DNA of 64,000 nt from Aristolochia californica (lineage: Eukaryota > Streptophyta > Magnoliopsida > Piperales > Aristolochiaceae): positions 7,070,501 to 7,134,500 of the forward strand of contig JARWKL010000011.1 in the NCBI GenBank assembly GCA_029961685.1, written 5' to 3'. Every line of letters starts with the position of its first letter. Within the stretch, counting starts at the first letter, position 1. The notes beneath the pieces were generated by a model that was not told where the DNA came from, did not search any database, and saw nothing but the letters and a program-made list of their open reading frames with translations. Below, piece by piece: positions 1 to 11,276 of the stretch. Both the position numbers and the translations under genes were made by a program.

Positions 1-404
1 GCACGCATTTTCATGCACCATAGACTGAAACTCATCTGCCCATCAAACTTTTCTACTATATACTACACAGCCATTATACCAAAATAATCTCAATCTCAAA
101 ATGGAAAAAATTAAGTTTTCCTTGCTCAGTTGATTAAGCCCTTTCTCTCTAGGGATTCTCAGAAAACAGAGATCTCTCTCGAGACAGAAAAATCTCTTCC
201 TGTTCAGAGCAGTCCGGTGTTGTTGCCGGAAAAAGAGGGAGCATGGGACAGAGAGAAACCTTTCCCGTTAAGAGCAGTCCGACGCTGTTTCCAGAAAAAA
301 GAGGAACTCGGGACAGAGAGAAACCCTTCCCGTTTAGAGCAGTGGAAGCAGAAAGAGAAGAGCTGAAATCCGCTGCCGTTGCCGAAAATACAGCTCTGAC
401 ACCA
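1..404 (-). mobile_element. Copia-like element, leader region with primer-binding site
   Basis: The complement of 393-404 reads TGGTGTCAGAGC, close to the tRNA-iMet primer site TGGTATCAGAGC, so a minus-strand LTR retrotransposon leader lies to the left and its 5' LTR starts near 408. Between about 202 and 350 there is a degenerate 65-bp tandem repeat: the phrase AGAGCAGT recurs with starts near 202, 267 and 332. No coding part is recognisable; the short open frame at 130-366 only follows the repeat. Confidence 0.55.
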
Positions 405-407
405 GTT

Positions 408-880
408 TGTTAGAACTAAGACTATAATCCGATCATAGATTCAAGATCATCAAACTAAAAAATGTATAAGTAAATGAGAAAATGAAAACATGAAGTAAAT
501 CAATCACAAGAGGCACAGAGTTTATGTGCTTCGGCAACAGTCTACATCCACGGGAGGAGACGACGAGATTCCACTAATATCAAAGAAGAGGAAGCTTTGC
601 GGCTCCGAGCATACAAAATAGAGTTTTCGATTTCTCCCTCAACGAAAAAAACCTTTCTCCCGTAGAATCCCTAATTTTCTCAATGTCTCGAACTCTCACT
701 TCCGGTCCCAAACAGAAGGTCCCAATAAACTCATCCGGGTCGAGGACGAACCGTCGGGTAGAGTCGAGCGGTCGGGTTGACATTTCATGAACCGAAAAAG
801 ATGAATACAAGACACCTGGTTAACAGCCTCCTATCTTGGAAAGCTCTACACTGGCTCTGTTTAGCTCTATTTTTAATGCA
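408..880 (-). repeat. Copia-type LTR (5' LTR of minus-strand element, right edge uncertain)
   Basis: Starts TGTTAGAACT three bases after the primer site. It contains a GTGCTTCGGCAACAG...CATCCACGGGAGG stretch near 526-556, a phrase that I know from plant Copia LTRs. The right edge is not defined because no second copy lies in the window. Confidence 0.5.
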
Positions 881-999
881 AATGTAGTAATTGATCTTAG
901 TATTCTACAATTCTATCCTCAGTGTACTCTTGGTCCAGCCTGTTTGCTCTACTACTGTTTATCCAGTTGTCGACACTGCTGATTTCTTTGTGCTATCTT

Positions 1000-2717
1000 T
1001 GACGACTCCAGTTGTGTTTCGGTGCAGACTTTCTCTCTAGTTGGTGGTCGTAAGACACCGAAACGTGAGGCAAAAAATGTTGAATTAAATTCGATCTTGG
1101 TAGACTTCAATCTTGGCTTCCATCCGAAGCTTCAAATCAGTAAGGAAAAGATCTGTTATCCTCACTCCGCTGAGAGACAAGCACAAAACCTTTATTTCTA
1201 GAACGTTGTTGCTTTGTTGGATATCCGAAACCAAACAATTTCTGATTACATCTGGTATCACGGGATTACATTTTGAGTTGATCTATTCGACTTATTTCTA
1301 CTATCAATCCAGATATCATTCTGGCATTATGGCATTACTGCTATCATCCTTAATCTGATGTTGATTCCACCATACCAGCCATTTGTGCCAACTTTGTTTC
1401 TGCTTCTGGAGGATGAAGATGACTACTATCTTTGCTTGATCCCACCTAGTTATCTGTTGTTACTGCTATCGATTCTCACTACTATTTTTTTTTAGAAACT
1501 CTTTTGGCTCATCTCTTCGTTAGCTAGGTTGTTGTTTCTGGAGGACGATGACTTGGCGATCTTTGAGTCTGAAGACTAGTGTATCATCCTTCTTCTGGAG
1601 CCAAGTTTCTATTCTTTTGGTACTAAGTCCCTTTGCCGGATCGAAGACCAACACCTCCTCCTTTGGTTTCAGTTTTCTTCATTGGCTCTGATTTAATTGA
1701 ATCATTGCACTAGATTCTACGAGTTTACTCGGACCTGAGTGGTTTTGTTCCGCTTGGGTTAACTCGGGTCAACTCTGACCGACTCAACTCAAACTCGAGT
1801 CAACATGACTCGGTCCACTTGCTCCCTGTCTATGGTATACTGGTTTGGGTTATGAGTCCTATACCGATTCCTCCCAGGCTCAACTATATTGGTATGATAC
1901 TTGACTAGGCTCGACTCGGTGCTTGCCTCAGTCTAACTTAGTCCCTTGCCTCAGTCTGATTCAGTCCCTTGGCTCTGGCTTAATTATTATCTTGGATTAT
2001 TAGCAGCTTATTACTCAGTTCTAGTTTATTATTTGGTGCACATCTTCCTTATTCAAGGATGAACTTGCTGCATGTTATTTCATGTGTCCTTATTACTCTT
2101 AAGGATATGCATTATTAACCGATTATCGACTACTATATAATTACACATTTGGTACATGTTATTTGGGCATTGGCCCATTTATGTTGCGGCTATTGTGTCT
2201 CTTTGATTGAGACATTATTATTGAAGAAGAAATCTTTGGTTGTTTGCCTTGGGTTCGTTATTTGCTGACTGTTATCAACATTGGCTCATTTAATGAAGAA
2301 TTTGAATTCCTTAGGAAAATAAATCACATGATGACCCCGGCTTCTACATCTTATCTTCCTTTGGTTCCCGATTACCCTTTTGGCACCCTTTTTCCTATCA
2401 TCCTTTTATCTGACTCTCACTTACCCCTTTGGTCAACCCTTTTGGAGTGTTGTTTTGGTTGGTCCCTTGGGTTTTTTTATTGCCGTCTTGCAAATGATAG
2501 TCATTACCCATTTTAGTGATTATTATTTCTATACTTTGTTTGAAATCATTTGAGGTTGGTTTAGACTTATGTGTTAACACTCACTTCTAACCTTTGAGAG
2601 TCTGTGCATGGTGTCGCACTTATGCTTGGGACACTGTGATGGAGGAGCTTATTTCTACATCTATGTTATTTGTTTCAAGTTGGGATCATTGCCATTACCT
2701 CCCAGCTTGAGGGGGAG
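1000..2717 (+). mobile_element. Internal region of non-autonomous LTR element (copy A)
   Basis: This stretch has no gag or pol. Its second half (about 1980-2717) matches 36490-37250 inside the complete element at 34810-37778, for example the shared phrase TTATCTTGGATTATTA and the run through ACATTTGGTACATGTTATTTGGGCATTGG. It includes a cluster of GTCAACTC/GACTCGG motifs at about 1720-1830 and ends with a polypurine tract (TTGAGGGGGAG) just before an LTR, as expected for the 3' end of an LTR element. Confidence 0.65.
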
Positions 2718-2961
2718 TTTTGGCAGATATGATGTCATTAGGGTGTCATTGATGTAATTATTTATGTTTTTTATCTCTTCTTCACTCTTATTCGGGTAAA
2801 GGACATAATTTTAATATTGTACATTTATCAATTATAAATAGATTTTAAGGGGGAGGGTTTGGACACAAGTCCATAACCTCATTCTTCCTCCTCTTTTTCT
2901 CCCCAATGTGTGTTATTCTTCTTTCCCCATGAAGTAATCCATGGAATCCTGAAAATCAACA
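2718..2961 (+). repeat. LTR, 'TGTTGGAAGATA' family (3' LTR of copy A)
   Basis: Follows the polypurine tract directly and ends CCTGAAAATCAACA. It contains ATAAATAG (TATA-like) near 2837 and the stretch TTTGGACACAAGTCCATAACC. Reverse-complement relatives lie at 28482-28917, 54165-54516, 57573-57808 and 58983-59323; a same-strand relative lies at 6873-7129. The first bases are TTTTGG rather than TGTTGG, so the terminus is mutated. Confidence 0.65.
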
Positions 2962-3153
2962 ATAATTTTCTATATGAAACTTATGGTAAGAGAGTGAGAA
3001 ATATAATGAAAACCATGAATTGGGAAAGAAGACTGAAAGGAAAAAATGATAAACTCCTCCTTTTCTTTTCTTCTTCTTCTTCTTCTTCTTCCTCGTTTTC
3101 TTCTCCATCTTCTTCTCATTTTCCATGTTAGATCTTTGCTCTCTCTTATACCA
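2962..3153 (-). mobile_element. Leader fragment of minus-strand LTR element with primer site
   Basis: The complement of 3142-3153 reads TGGTATAAGAGA, a decayed iMet primer site. The leader is pyrimidine-rich on the + strand, with a (TTC)n run at about 3066-3095. It matches the leader at 57385-57572, so both belong to one element family. Confidence 0.55.
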
Positions 3154-3528
3154 TGTTGATTTCTAGGGCCAACACATAAACACAAGAGATCTCAAGGGAA
3201 GGAAAGAAGAGAGGAACTCTAGATCTTGGAAGAGAGGAGAGAATAAACCAAGGGAGTGAAAGAAGAGGAAAAGAGATAGAGGTGTAAGGACAACTTTGAG
3301 TCAAGAGGAAGATGCTTAAATTCTCTACTCCATGCCTTGAGGCTATATTTATAATTATGAGAAGTTGTTTACAATGTCTACAATGCCTTTAGGGCTACAT
3401 GAATCAAAAGAAAAAAGATATAAGGGGACATACACCAACTTGCACAATTATAATTCTATGTCATCTCTATGGAAGTTTTCCTTATTTACTAGTCATGCCA
3501 CCCCTACACACATGGCTATCTTTTAACA
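3154..3528 (-). repeat. LTR of minus-strand Copia-type element
   Basis: 375 bp from TGTTGATTTC to TTTTAACA, directly abutting the primer site on the left. A relative of the same length class and orientation lies at about 8060-8388, sharing for example the GGCTATATTTATAATTATGAGAAG-like and GCCACCCCTACACA-like blocks. Confidence 0.65.
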
Positions 3529-5316
3529 CAAGTGACGATGCTACAAGGGAGAAATAAGCCTCTTTCCACTCATGTTTTCTGATTTGTCTAACCTTTACAA
3601 CTAGGTTCTTGGGATTGGGGCGGGGGATGGTGGGTGTGGGGAAGGACTAATTCATTGGATTGTATTCTTAACATTTAATTCAGTTATTAGCTTCATATTT
3701 TTGTTAGTTAGCGCATGTTTAATTCTTTAGGGGTTTGATTATTTTCAATTATGAAATGAGGACTTATGTATAAGTAAGGGTGTAATTATAATTTGACCAC
3801 AAATTAAGAAATACAAGTAGGAGTCTGACAATAGGGACACAAACTACCTATTCTCTAAAACAATTGTTACACACATAAAACTTAGGAGACCCAAGGCCTT
3901 CTTGAATTGGCCAAGTTATCTTCCATCACTTTCTACTAAGAATTCTTTTACTTCTTAATTTTTTGAGTTGTAGCATTAATCAGTACTATAATACTAATTG
4001 TAACATCTCCTAAACTAAGTAACCAAAATTTGAGAGGAATATATAGATTATATTACAAGAGAATATTTTGAGAAGGATATATGAGTTGTTTCCTTGATTT
4101 TTCATAGGAGAATGATGCTTTGGCGAGATTATTGTAAAGCTTTCGTGACATTGGATTTGGAAATATCTATCTAAACATCCACCCATGAGATGAGTAGAGG
4201 TAAAGAACGAAGGCAAACCTTAAACCATAAGTCCAAAAATTGTGTTTAAAGAAGTTTTGTGAACAAATCCACGAGTTGTTGAAATGAAGGGAGACAAGGA
4301 ACAACCAATGCACTAGTAGAAATTGTTGAAGAAGCCATATCAAGAAGACTAAGACAAGTCTCATGCAAAATATATCTTAAAAGTTTCATGGAGGTTAAGC
4401 TGAATCTCATGCATGACAAGTCTCACTACGAAAACAAGGAAAAAAAAATGGAATTAGGAGGATGTTTCCTTGTTATTTTTTGTCTCAATATATTAGTTTA
4501 GCAAGTTATATTTTGGGCGTAATTGGAAACTTTGAGAAAGTTTATTTTTAGTAGGATTAAAGTTTTAGTCCTTTATAAAAGAACATGGATGCAAGAGAGC
4601 ATAAAATGTCTCTCATAATTTCCCTCACATGTCAATCTATAGTGCTCTCTTGGTTCTCTCTTTTCTCTCTCCTTTCCACGCTTTCTTTTCTTCTTTCTCT
4701 TCCATTATTCCTCCTTGAAACTTATCATGGCATCATATCAGGCAAGGATTTGACATGAAAAAGGAGAAGAAGATGGAGAAGAAATAGAGGAACATGTAGA
4801 AGATGAAGAAAGAGAAAAAAGTATAGTTTTTTTTTGTTTTTCGCTTTAGTCTTCTTCTTTTCCAGTTCATGTTTGTTATTGGATTCTGCACTATCTTTCC
4901 ACACTTTTCATATAGAAAAATTATATATTTATAAAAATATGTTTTGAGTATAGTTCCAATTCAAAAAGAATTTATGCAATCAATTTTTTTTTACAAAGAG
5001 AAACCGTCATTTAAAGAAGACAAGCTTAGACAACAGAAAAAAAAAATTGATTCTATGGCACCCTTTCCTCTTTTTTCAGTCTCCAATTTTTTTCAAGAAT
5101 TTATAATTTCAGTGTTTCTTTATGATTGGTAATTTTAATCTTTAATTAGAATTTTTCAATTCAAATAAAAAGAAAAAAATTTATAGTCAAGCTTCCTTCT
5201 ACATCCTCTTTCCATCTTGTAAAGACATGAGTTTAGTTTCCTTTTTCTAAAAGTTTGAAATTCCTTATTGGAAAGTCTTATTTTCACATTCTAAATTTTA
5301 AATACTAGTATCCTAC
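3529..5316. other. No gene recognised; AT-rich, probably old transposon debris
   Basis: I see no coding region. About 4560-4725 looks like an LTR tail (pyrimidine-rich, followed by TGGCATCATATCAGGC, a poor match to an iMet primer site), but without a partner I do not call it. Confidence 0.4.
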
Positions 5317-5611
5317 GATAAGAAGCATTAGTGGCATATCTTTTAATTAAGTAGATAAGTGGGACAACTTATAATTTTGTAGGACTTTAAGTCTCTCTTT
5401 TGTTTCCCTTGTACTAGGGTTTCAAACCCTTATCTATAAATAAGACTTAAGGGAGAGTCTCATTACCAATGAGCTCTCCTTGTGTGTGAAAACCAATCTC
5501 TACAACTCAGGCTCTCTCAAGCCTAGTCTTCTCTTGTCTTTTTATCTTCTTCTCATCTCTCCTTCCTTCTTACTCTAACCTCCTTTAGAAATAAAACCCT
5601 GGAATCTAACA
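5317..5611 (+). repeat. Copia LTR (5' LTR), second family
   Basis: Ends ATCTAACA and is followed at once by TGGTATGAGAGC (5612-5623), a near-match to the iMet primer site. It contains TATAAATAAG near 5433. A same-strand relative lies at 34025-34329, sharing the block AAGCATTAxTGGCATATCTT. Confidence 0.7.
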
Positions 5612-6840
5612 TGGTATGAGAGCAAGGATTTAAGGGTTTTAATGAACAGCTCAAAAGTGAAGAAAAAAAAGTTTTGAAGGCATGAAAGGAGTTGTCCTCC
5701 TCAATTCACAAGTGCTGAAAATTTTCAGTAGGTCTCTTATTTAAATCAGGTTCCTAAATCACCTTACTTTATATTTGGAATTCTCAATGATTTATGTTAT
5801 GCTTCCCTTGATATCCTTCAAATTGAAATTCTATGATTCTCACAAGAAAAAAAATCGTTTTTGAGGCCTACATGAGGGCTGAAATCTAGTGTTTTGAGTT
5901 GTTGTTCATATGGCTTCAAAGTTATGTTAAATTGATGCCATAAATTCCTATTCATATTTTCAAAAATTCCACTAGTGAGTTTTGATTAGAATTTCTAGAG
6001 TTTGATGTTTTTTTTATCAATTTTGAGTTATCAAACCCTAAGTTAGGGTTTCAAGTTCATGGCTGAATGAAAAGTTGATGTCTTTGAAGAGTTTGATTCA
6101 TCTATGGACTCTGAAAATTTCTTGGGTATATTAGCCTTGCACTATTGCTTCATCTAGCCTAGTGATGATGAAGTTGATCCAAAGTTCATATTTTTCTAAT
6201 TTTTCATGCATGTTGGATATGCATATGTGCTGATTTTTTTATGCTAATTTGTGTTTTTCTTGCCATTGTGTTACATTAATTCCTCTCCTTCGTAAGTTCA
6301 GATTGTATTAGTTTTTATTCTCTTGGAACACTAGAGTTTCTTTGAGTTTTGTGGTTGTTTCAATGGCTGAAAGTTCACAAAAGTCCCCTACCAATGCTGA
6401 TTTTTGCAAAACCACTATTCCACTCAAATGTCTTAAGTGATTTTTCATCATGGTCCAAATTAGTAAAAAATTTCCTAATTACAAGAGACCTTGCTAGACA
6501 CTTGACTCAACCATCTCTTAGTGAAGATGATCCTTCATATCAAACGTGGTTGAAGGATGACATTTTAGTCATAAGTTGGTTGATAAATAGCATGGATGAA
6601 TCAATTGCTAATAACTTTGTTCACGTGGATATAACCAAAGAGATTTGGGACACTTGTTCTAGACTTTATTCCACTTATGACAGCCTTCAAAAGGTTTATG
6701 ATATTTTTCAGGAGATGTGTTGGTCAAAGTATGGAGACAACCTTCACTTTGCTTGATTCAAAGGCTTCTACAAGAGTGGAAAATTGCTCAACCATATTCA
6801 ACTGATTTATGCCTTACAAACTATAAGAATATATGATCAA
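5612..6840 (+). pseudogene. Copia gag remnant (truncated) with primer site and leader
   Basis: After the primer site at 5612-5623 and an untranslated leader, an open frame at 6349-6756 encodes a Copia gag of the UBN2/gag_3 type. The recognisable parts are YQTWLKDDILVISWLINSM, the block DITKEIWDTCSRLYST and the following helix. The normal N-terminus and ATG are lost, and the reading frame ends at a stop near 6754. No nucleocapsid, protease or polymerase follows before the next LTR at 6873, so this is a 5' remnant. Assignment to Copia gag is from the W-x15-W pattern and family knowledge. Confidence 0.75.
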
Positions 6841-6872
6841 ACTTGTAAGTCTAAGATCATTTGTCTTTTATT

Positions 6873-7129
6873 CACACCTATTAGGGTGAAAGGTATGATT
6901 ATAATTATTGTATTTTTAACATCTATAAAAAAAACTTAAGGGGGAAGATTAGGGCAACAAGCTCACTACCCTAATCCTCTCATCTCTTTCACCAATAAGC
7001 TCTCCCTCTCTCACACTCTGTCGTCTCTCTTCTCTTTTTCTCTTTCTCTCTTCTTCTTCTCTTTTCTTCTCTTTCCTTTTTACTCTACCTCACATTGAAG
7101 TCTTCAACCATGGAATCTTGAAAACTACA
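6873..7129 (+). repeat. LTR, 'TGTTGGAAGATA' family (5'-truncated)
   Basis: It matches 2718-2961 from the block TTAGGGTxAAAGGxxATAATT to the end CCATGGAATCTTGAAAACTACA, and is followed directly by an excellent iMet primer site, TGGTATCAGAGC, at 7130-7141. The first part of the LTR is missing. Confidence 0.7.
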
Positions 7130-8059
7130 TGGTATCAGAGCAAGTTTTCTAGGATTCTCTATTCTTGATGTCTTTTCCATCATTTGGCTGCCATGACATA
7201 GCTTGAAGAAGCTCAACAGAAATTGATTCTTAACCATTCAAGATATGTTTTTTCTTGAATTAATTACTATTTTTCATCCATGATTGAAAGTTGGAAGATG
7301 CTTGTTTTTGTTCACTTTGTGCATCTTTTTTAATAGGTTGTTGTGTCATATGAAACAACACACTTTTAGTTGAAAAACACCTCGGTGTCATGGTTTCAGC
7401 ACATGTTTACTACATATTCCGAATTTTAGCAGATTGTGTCCATGCTACTGCAGTTTTTTCCTTCAATTTTGAATTATTATGAAGTGTTTTATGGTATCTA
7501 GATGTTCTGAGTAGGAATATGTTGGATTCTTACAAAAATTAGAGTTGCTTCGTGCATAAAAACAAGAAGACAACGCTGAGTTCATTTCAGTTTTCATTTT
7601 ATTTGGTATATGGCTTATTTCTACTAGTTCTCTCTTGGCTCACGTTTGAATTACAACAACCTCCCTTGGTTGTCACTTGACTCTTTGCTTCCCTTGAGTT
7701 CTGGAAATTGAAAATCTACTTGGACATGTTGCAAGAGTACTAGTGCTTCACATTAATTGAAAGAATGGTTGCTGTAAAAAAATATCATAATAACAAGTTT
7801 TCCAACATTGAGTTGTTGTTGGAAAAGCTGAAGGAAGGAAGACAAGATTGGGAAACTTGCCTTCATAAAATTTAAGTCAAGTGAATATTTGGAAGTTTCC
7901 TTTCTTTGTTTAGGAAAGGTAAGGAAATCTGACGCATTCCAAGATAGAAAACTTGTTTTTTGTTTGAGACTTGAAAGACAAGTCTAAAAACTGGATTCTA
8001 CCACTTGATTTACATGCTATTTTGAGACTTACCAAAATATTACATTGGGATTATGCTGA
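7130..8059 (+). mobile_element. Primer site and non-coding leader of LTR element
   Basis: Begins with TGGTATCAGAGC. I see no coding frame and no recognisable gag in the remaining bases. It ends where a minus-strand LTR begins. Confidence 0.5.
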
Positions 8060-8388
8060 GTGTTAGATTCTAGGGTTGCATAATTAGGGAGTTTAAGGTT
8101 TGTAAGAAGAAGGTGGAAGAAGAAGAGATGAGAAGAGAAGAGAGGTGTAAGAAAGAATTTGAGCCAAGAGGAAGAAGCTTAAATACTTTACCCTATGCTT
8201 TAATGATATATTTATAGTTGTGGGAAGGTGTTTACAATAACTACAATGCCCTTAGCACTGCATGCTTCTAAAGGAAAACGATATAAGAGGACATACACCT
8301 CTTGCATAATTATAATTTTATGCCATCTAAATGACAATTCTCCTCTTTACTAGCGATGTCACCCCTACACTTGCAGGTGTCTTTTAAT
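8060..8388 (-). repeat. LTR of minus-strand Copia-type element
   Basis: Relative of the LTR at 3154-3528: shared blocks include TTAGATTCTAGGG, the ATATTTATAGTTGTGGGAAG region and GTCACCCCTACAC. Its ends are not sharply defined and no primer site is preserved at its left edge. Confidence 0.5.
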
Positions 8389-8461
8389 AGTCTTCAATTG
8401 CCATAAGTCCCACCTTACTTCCTTCTTCCTTGGAATGGCTGGACTCCTCTTCTATAGCATC

Positions 8462-8766
8462 CTAAGAAGAGATCAAAACTTTCTTTTTCTTATTCTTTGG
8501 ATCCTTGATTGAGGATGGGGCTCTTCCTTCTAAGTTAGGGTACTTGTTTCTTCTATGCCTTGGTTTTCCACACTCAAAATAAATATCAATTTTCTTAAAT
8601 GATTTATCATTTTGAATTCTAAATTGGCATTTTCTGAAAAAATTCTTCTTTCGGTACATCTTTTGAAGATGTCTAGTGATGAAGCCCACTTCACCAGAGT
8701 TTTCTTTACTAGTGTCATTTTTAGCGTTTCTTTTAGCCTTTAGAGCAGAAGTTTTCTTCATAGATT

Positions 8767-8808
<42 letters not shown>

Positions 8809-9455
8809 GTTTCCATCTCATATGCCAGGAGAATCCTTAGAAGTTTTTTTGAGCTCATGGTCCTAAATTTAGTATTCTCACGAATAGCGGTTTTCCTTAT
8901 GTCCCATGACTTTGGAAGTGCCTTGAGAAGTTTGTCATTTTGCCTATATAAGGGGATTTCTTCTCCTAGAATGCTCAATTCATTGATTATAGGAGTGAAC
9001 CTAGAGGTCATCTCAGCTGTTGCTTCACCCGATTTTATTTTAAATTCGTCATATTGATCTATCAATAAACTATTTCCAGAGTTTTTGACTCCAGTGGTCC
9101 CTTCATGTGTAACCTGAAGTATATCCCATATTTCTTTAGCGGACTTACATGTGGAGACTCATTTGAACTCGTTTTATCCTACGGCACATAATAATAAATT
9201 GATGGCCTTGGAGTGTGTTTTGAGTTGCTCCTTATCTTCCCTAGTCAACTCATTGAACTCCTTTGTGACAAGCTACCTACTTTCTAATTTTTGTACAAAG
9301 GGGTCATTCTTTGTCACATACCAAATGTCACAATCCATGAGTTAGAGGAAGAATCCCATTTTTACATTCCAATACCCATAGTTTACAACATTGAATAGAG
9401 GGGGACGACTGGTGGATTGTCCTTCAAGAAAGAGCAATTTATCTTGAGATGCCAT
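8462..9455 (-). pseudogene. Copia gag (UBN2 type) with CCHC zinc knuckle, degenerate
   Basis: The gag reads from an ATG at 9455-9453 (MASQDKLLFLEG) leftward. Visible parts, in order: YGYWNVKM near the start, the LTREDKEQLKTQSKAINLL region, SAKEIWDILQVTHEG, a FKIKSGEATAEMTSRF helix, LLKALPKSWDI, and a zinc knuckle CGKPRHRRNKYP in which the first and last cysteines are replaced (FECGKPRH...KYP). At least three in-frame stops interrupt the first half. A (GA)n microsatellite at about 8768-8806 has expanded inside the frame and encodes a Glu-Arg run. Its primer site and LTR lie just to the right, so this is the 5' part of a minus-strand element. Protease and polymerase are missing. Confidence 0.8.
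8768..8806. repeat. (TC)n / (GA)n microsatellite
   Basis: About 19 uninterrupted TC units. It lies within the Copia gag remnant. Confidence 0.95.
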
Positions 9456-9508
9456 TTGAATTGATGTTCAAAATCAATATGATTTTGATTTCAAATATGC
9501 TTAGGCAT

Positions 9509-9520
9509 GCTTTGATACCA
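9509..9520 (-). other. tRNA-iMet-like primer-binding site
   Basis: The complement reads TGGTATCAAAGC. It lies between the gag remnant on the left and the GATC-rich LTR on the right, which fixes the orientation of the element. Confidence 0.75.
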
Positions 9521-9894
9521 TTTTTTGGCGCAGTTGGCTTCTCAAGAGGCGGGAGGAGGGTGTGAATTGGATTTCACTTGTGCTTGGGAAGTTCCATTAA
9601 TATGAGCTCTATTGGCTTGGAATTATACACAAGAGATTCTAACTCTCTTTTTAGGCACGTGTATGTTCAAATATATGATTATAAGCAATCTCTCTTGAGA
9701 TTGAGCTAGATTCTATCTCTAGCAAACTCTTCAATCGATATCCAAGGTTCTAGATGAACCTTTCAAATAAAGTCAGACGATTACCAGAAAAAAGAAAAAC
9801 TTGCACCCTTGTTCTTTGGAGAGACAACCTTCTCCTTAGTGTTTGACTAAACCTCCAACTCTTATGCATAATGTGAATGAATTTGGCGTTTGAC
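9521..9894 (-). repeat. GATC-rich Copia LTR, first part (split by insertion)
   Basis: Matches 37992-38490 (CTTCTCAAGAGG vs CTTCCCAAGAGG; GAGATTxxxACTCTCTTT; AAGGTTCTAGATGAA; CCTTCTCCTT). The homology breaks at 9895 and resumes at 18038, the two edges of the Harbinger-like insertion. Confidence 0.75.
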
Positions 9895-10854
9895 TAAGGG
9901 GGGGTTATTCCCCAAATGGATTTTTGAAGTTCAAGTTCATGTCCAACATAAAGATCATGTCAGTCATGTACATGAAGATCATCTTCGCACTTGGTGTTAG
10001 TGTTGATGACTTCATTTGCACTTGAAAATAGTTTTCGGTGTTAGTGCCCCAATATGAGAAAAACATAAAAAATAAGAGAATCCCTAAACCCTTACAATAC
10101 ACTTAATTACAACATAATCCTTAAACCCCAAAATAGGTAAAACAACCATTATTACTACACGAATAAGTTATTTAGTGTATAATTAAATATATTAATATAT
10201 GTATTAATTGAATTAGATATTTTATTGTGCATTAATATGGTAATTACATGAGCCAATGAAACACATGATTAATTACAAATAATAAATAAATAACATTATA
10301 AATAACAAAAACGAAAGTAATACGTTGAGTTATTAATTTATTAATAACATATGATATACTTTAACCTAAACATAAATAATTTAAGAGAAAAAATTGATCA
10401 CAAAATTTAAAACCATTGGTTTAATTAACTATAACAATCGGATAATTATGCCAAAATAATTTATCAAATATTTATATTATCAATATTTTAATTATGACTA
10501 TTAAATCACTATTTTAATATAGTAATTATAAAATAAATATATTAAATAAATAAAAATAATTATTTTATAAATAAAATTTATAAATTAACGATTTTTATGA
10601 CGATAGTTTAATTTTTCCTAACTTGGGAAAAATTAAACCATCGTTGTCTTCCTCAGCGGCGAGCCAGCAGGAAACGACAACGGAGACTGTGACAGGCCAG
10701 TGGGCAACGGCGACAGAGACGGCGCTGCGACGGTACACCGAGTGCTCCACCTCCCGTGCTCTGCGACAGAGGTCGAGAGGGAGAGGAGAGGGAGGAAGGC
10801 CGACGGAGGGTGTGTGTGTGTGTGTGTGTGGAGAGGGGGGGGCCTCCCTCCCTC

Positions 10855-11223
10855 CCTCCCTCCCTCTTGACCTCCGTCGCAAAGCCTCTCGGTTTCCTGT
10901 ACTCTACAACGGAGGTCGAGAGGGAGAGGCCGTAGAGAAGGAGACCGGAGAGAGGGAGACCGAAGAGGGACGGTGAAGACGAGAGAGGGAGTAGAGAGCT
11001 CGGGGAAGGGGCTACGGGAATGAGAAAGGGGTGGGGGGGGCTCCCTCCCTTCCTCTTGACCTCCGTCGCAAAGCCTCTCGGTTTCCAGTACTCTACAACG
11101 GAGGTCGGGAGGGAGAGGCCGTAGAGAAGGAGACCGGAGAGAGGGCGATCGGAGAGGGACGGTGAAGACGAGAGAGGGAGTAGAGAGCTCAGGGAAGGGG
11201 CTGCGGGAATGAGAAAGGGGTGC
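10855..11223. repeat. GC-rich 189-bp tandem duplication
   Basis: The block containing TTGACCTCCGTCGC starts at 10867 and again at 11056, a period of 189 bp, and runs to GGGAATGAGAAAGGGG in each copy. The copies differ at few positions. Preceding it are (GT)n at about 10809-10830 and (CCCT)n at about 10845-10865. Because 189 is divisible by three, a long minus-strand open frame (11282-10653) runs through both copies. I regard that frame as a by-product of base composition. Confidence 0.85.
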
Positions 11224-11276
11224 AGGAACGAAAAGGCAGAAATGAGCAAGAGAGTGTGCGGCAGAGAGAGCCCCGC

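Noticed and set aside
2970..3185. A 71-codon Arg-rich minus-strand open frame
   Set aside because: Produced by a (GAA)n/(TTC)n run in a retrotransposon leader.
4725..4741. TGGCATCATATCAGGC after a pyrimidine-rich stretch, as a primer site
   Set aside because: Too many mismatches to the tRNA-iMet primer site and no second LTR nearby.
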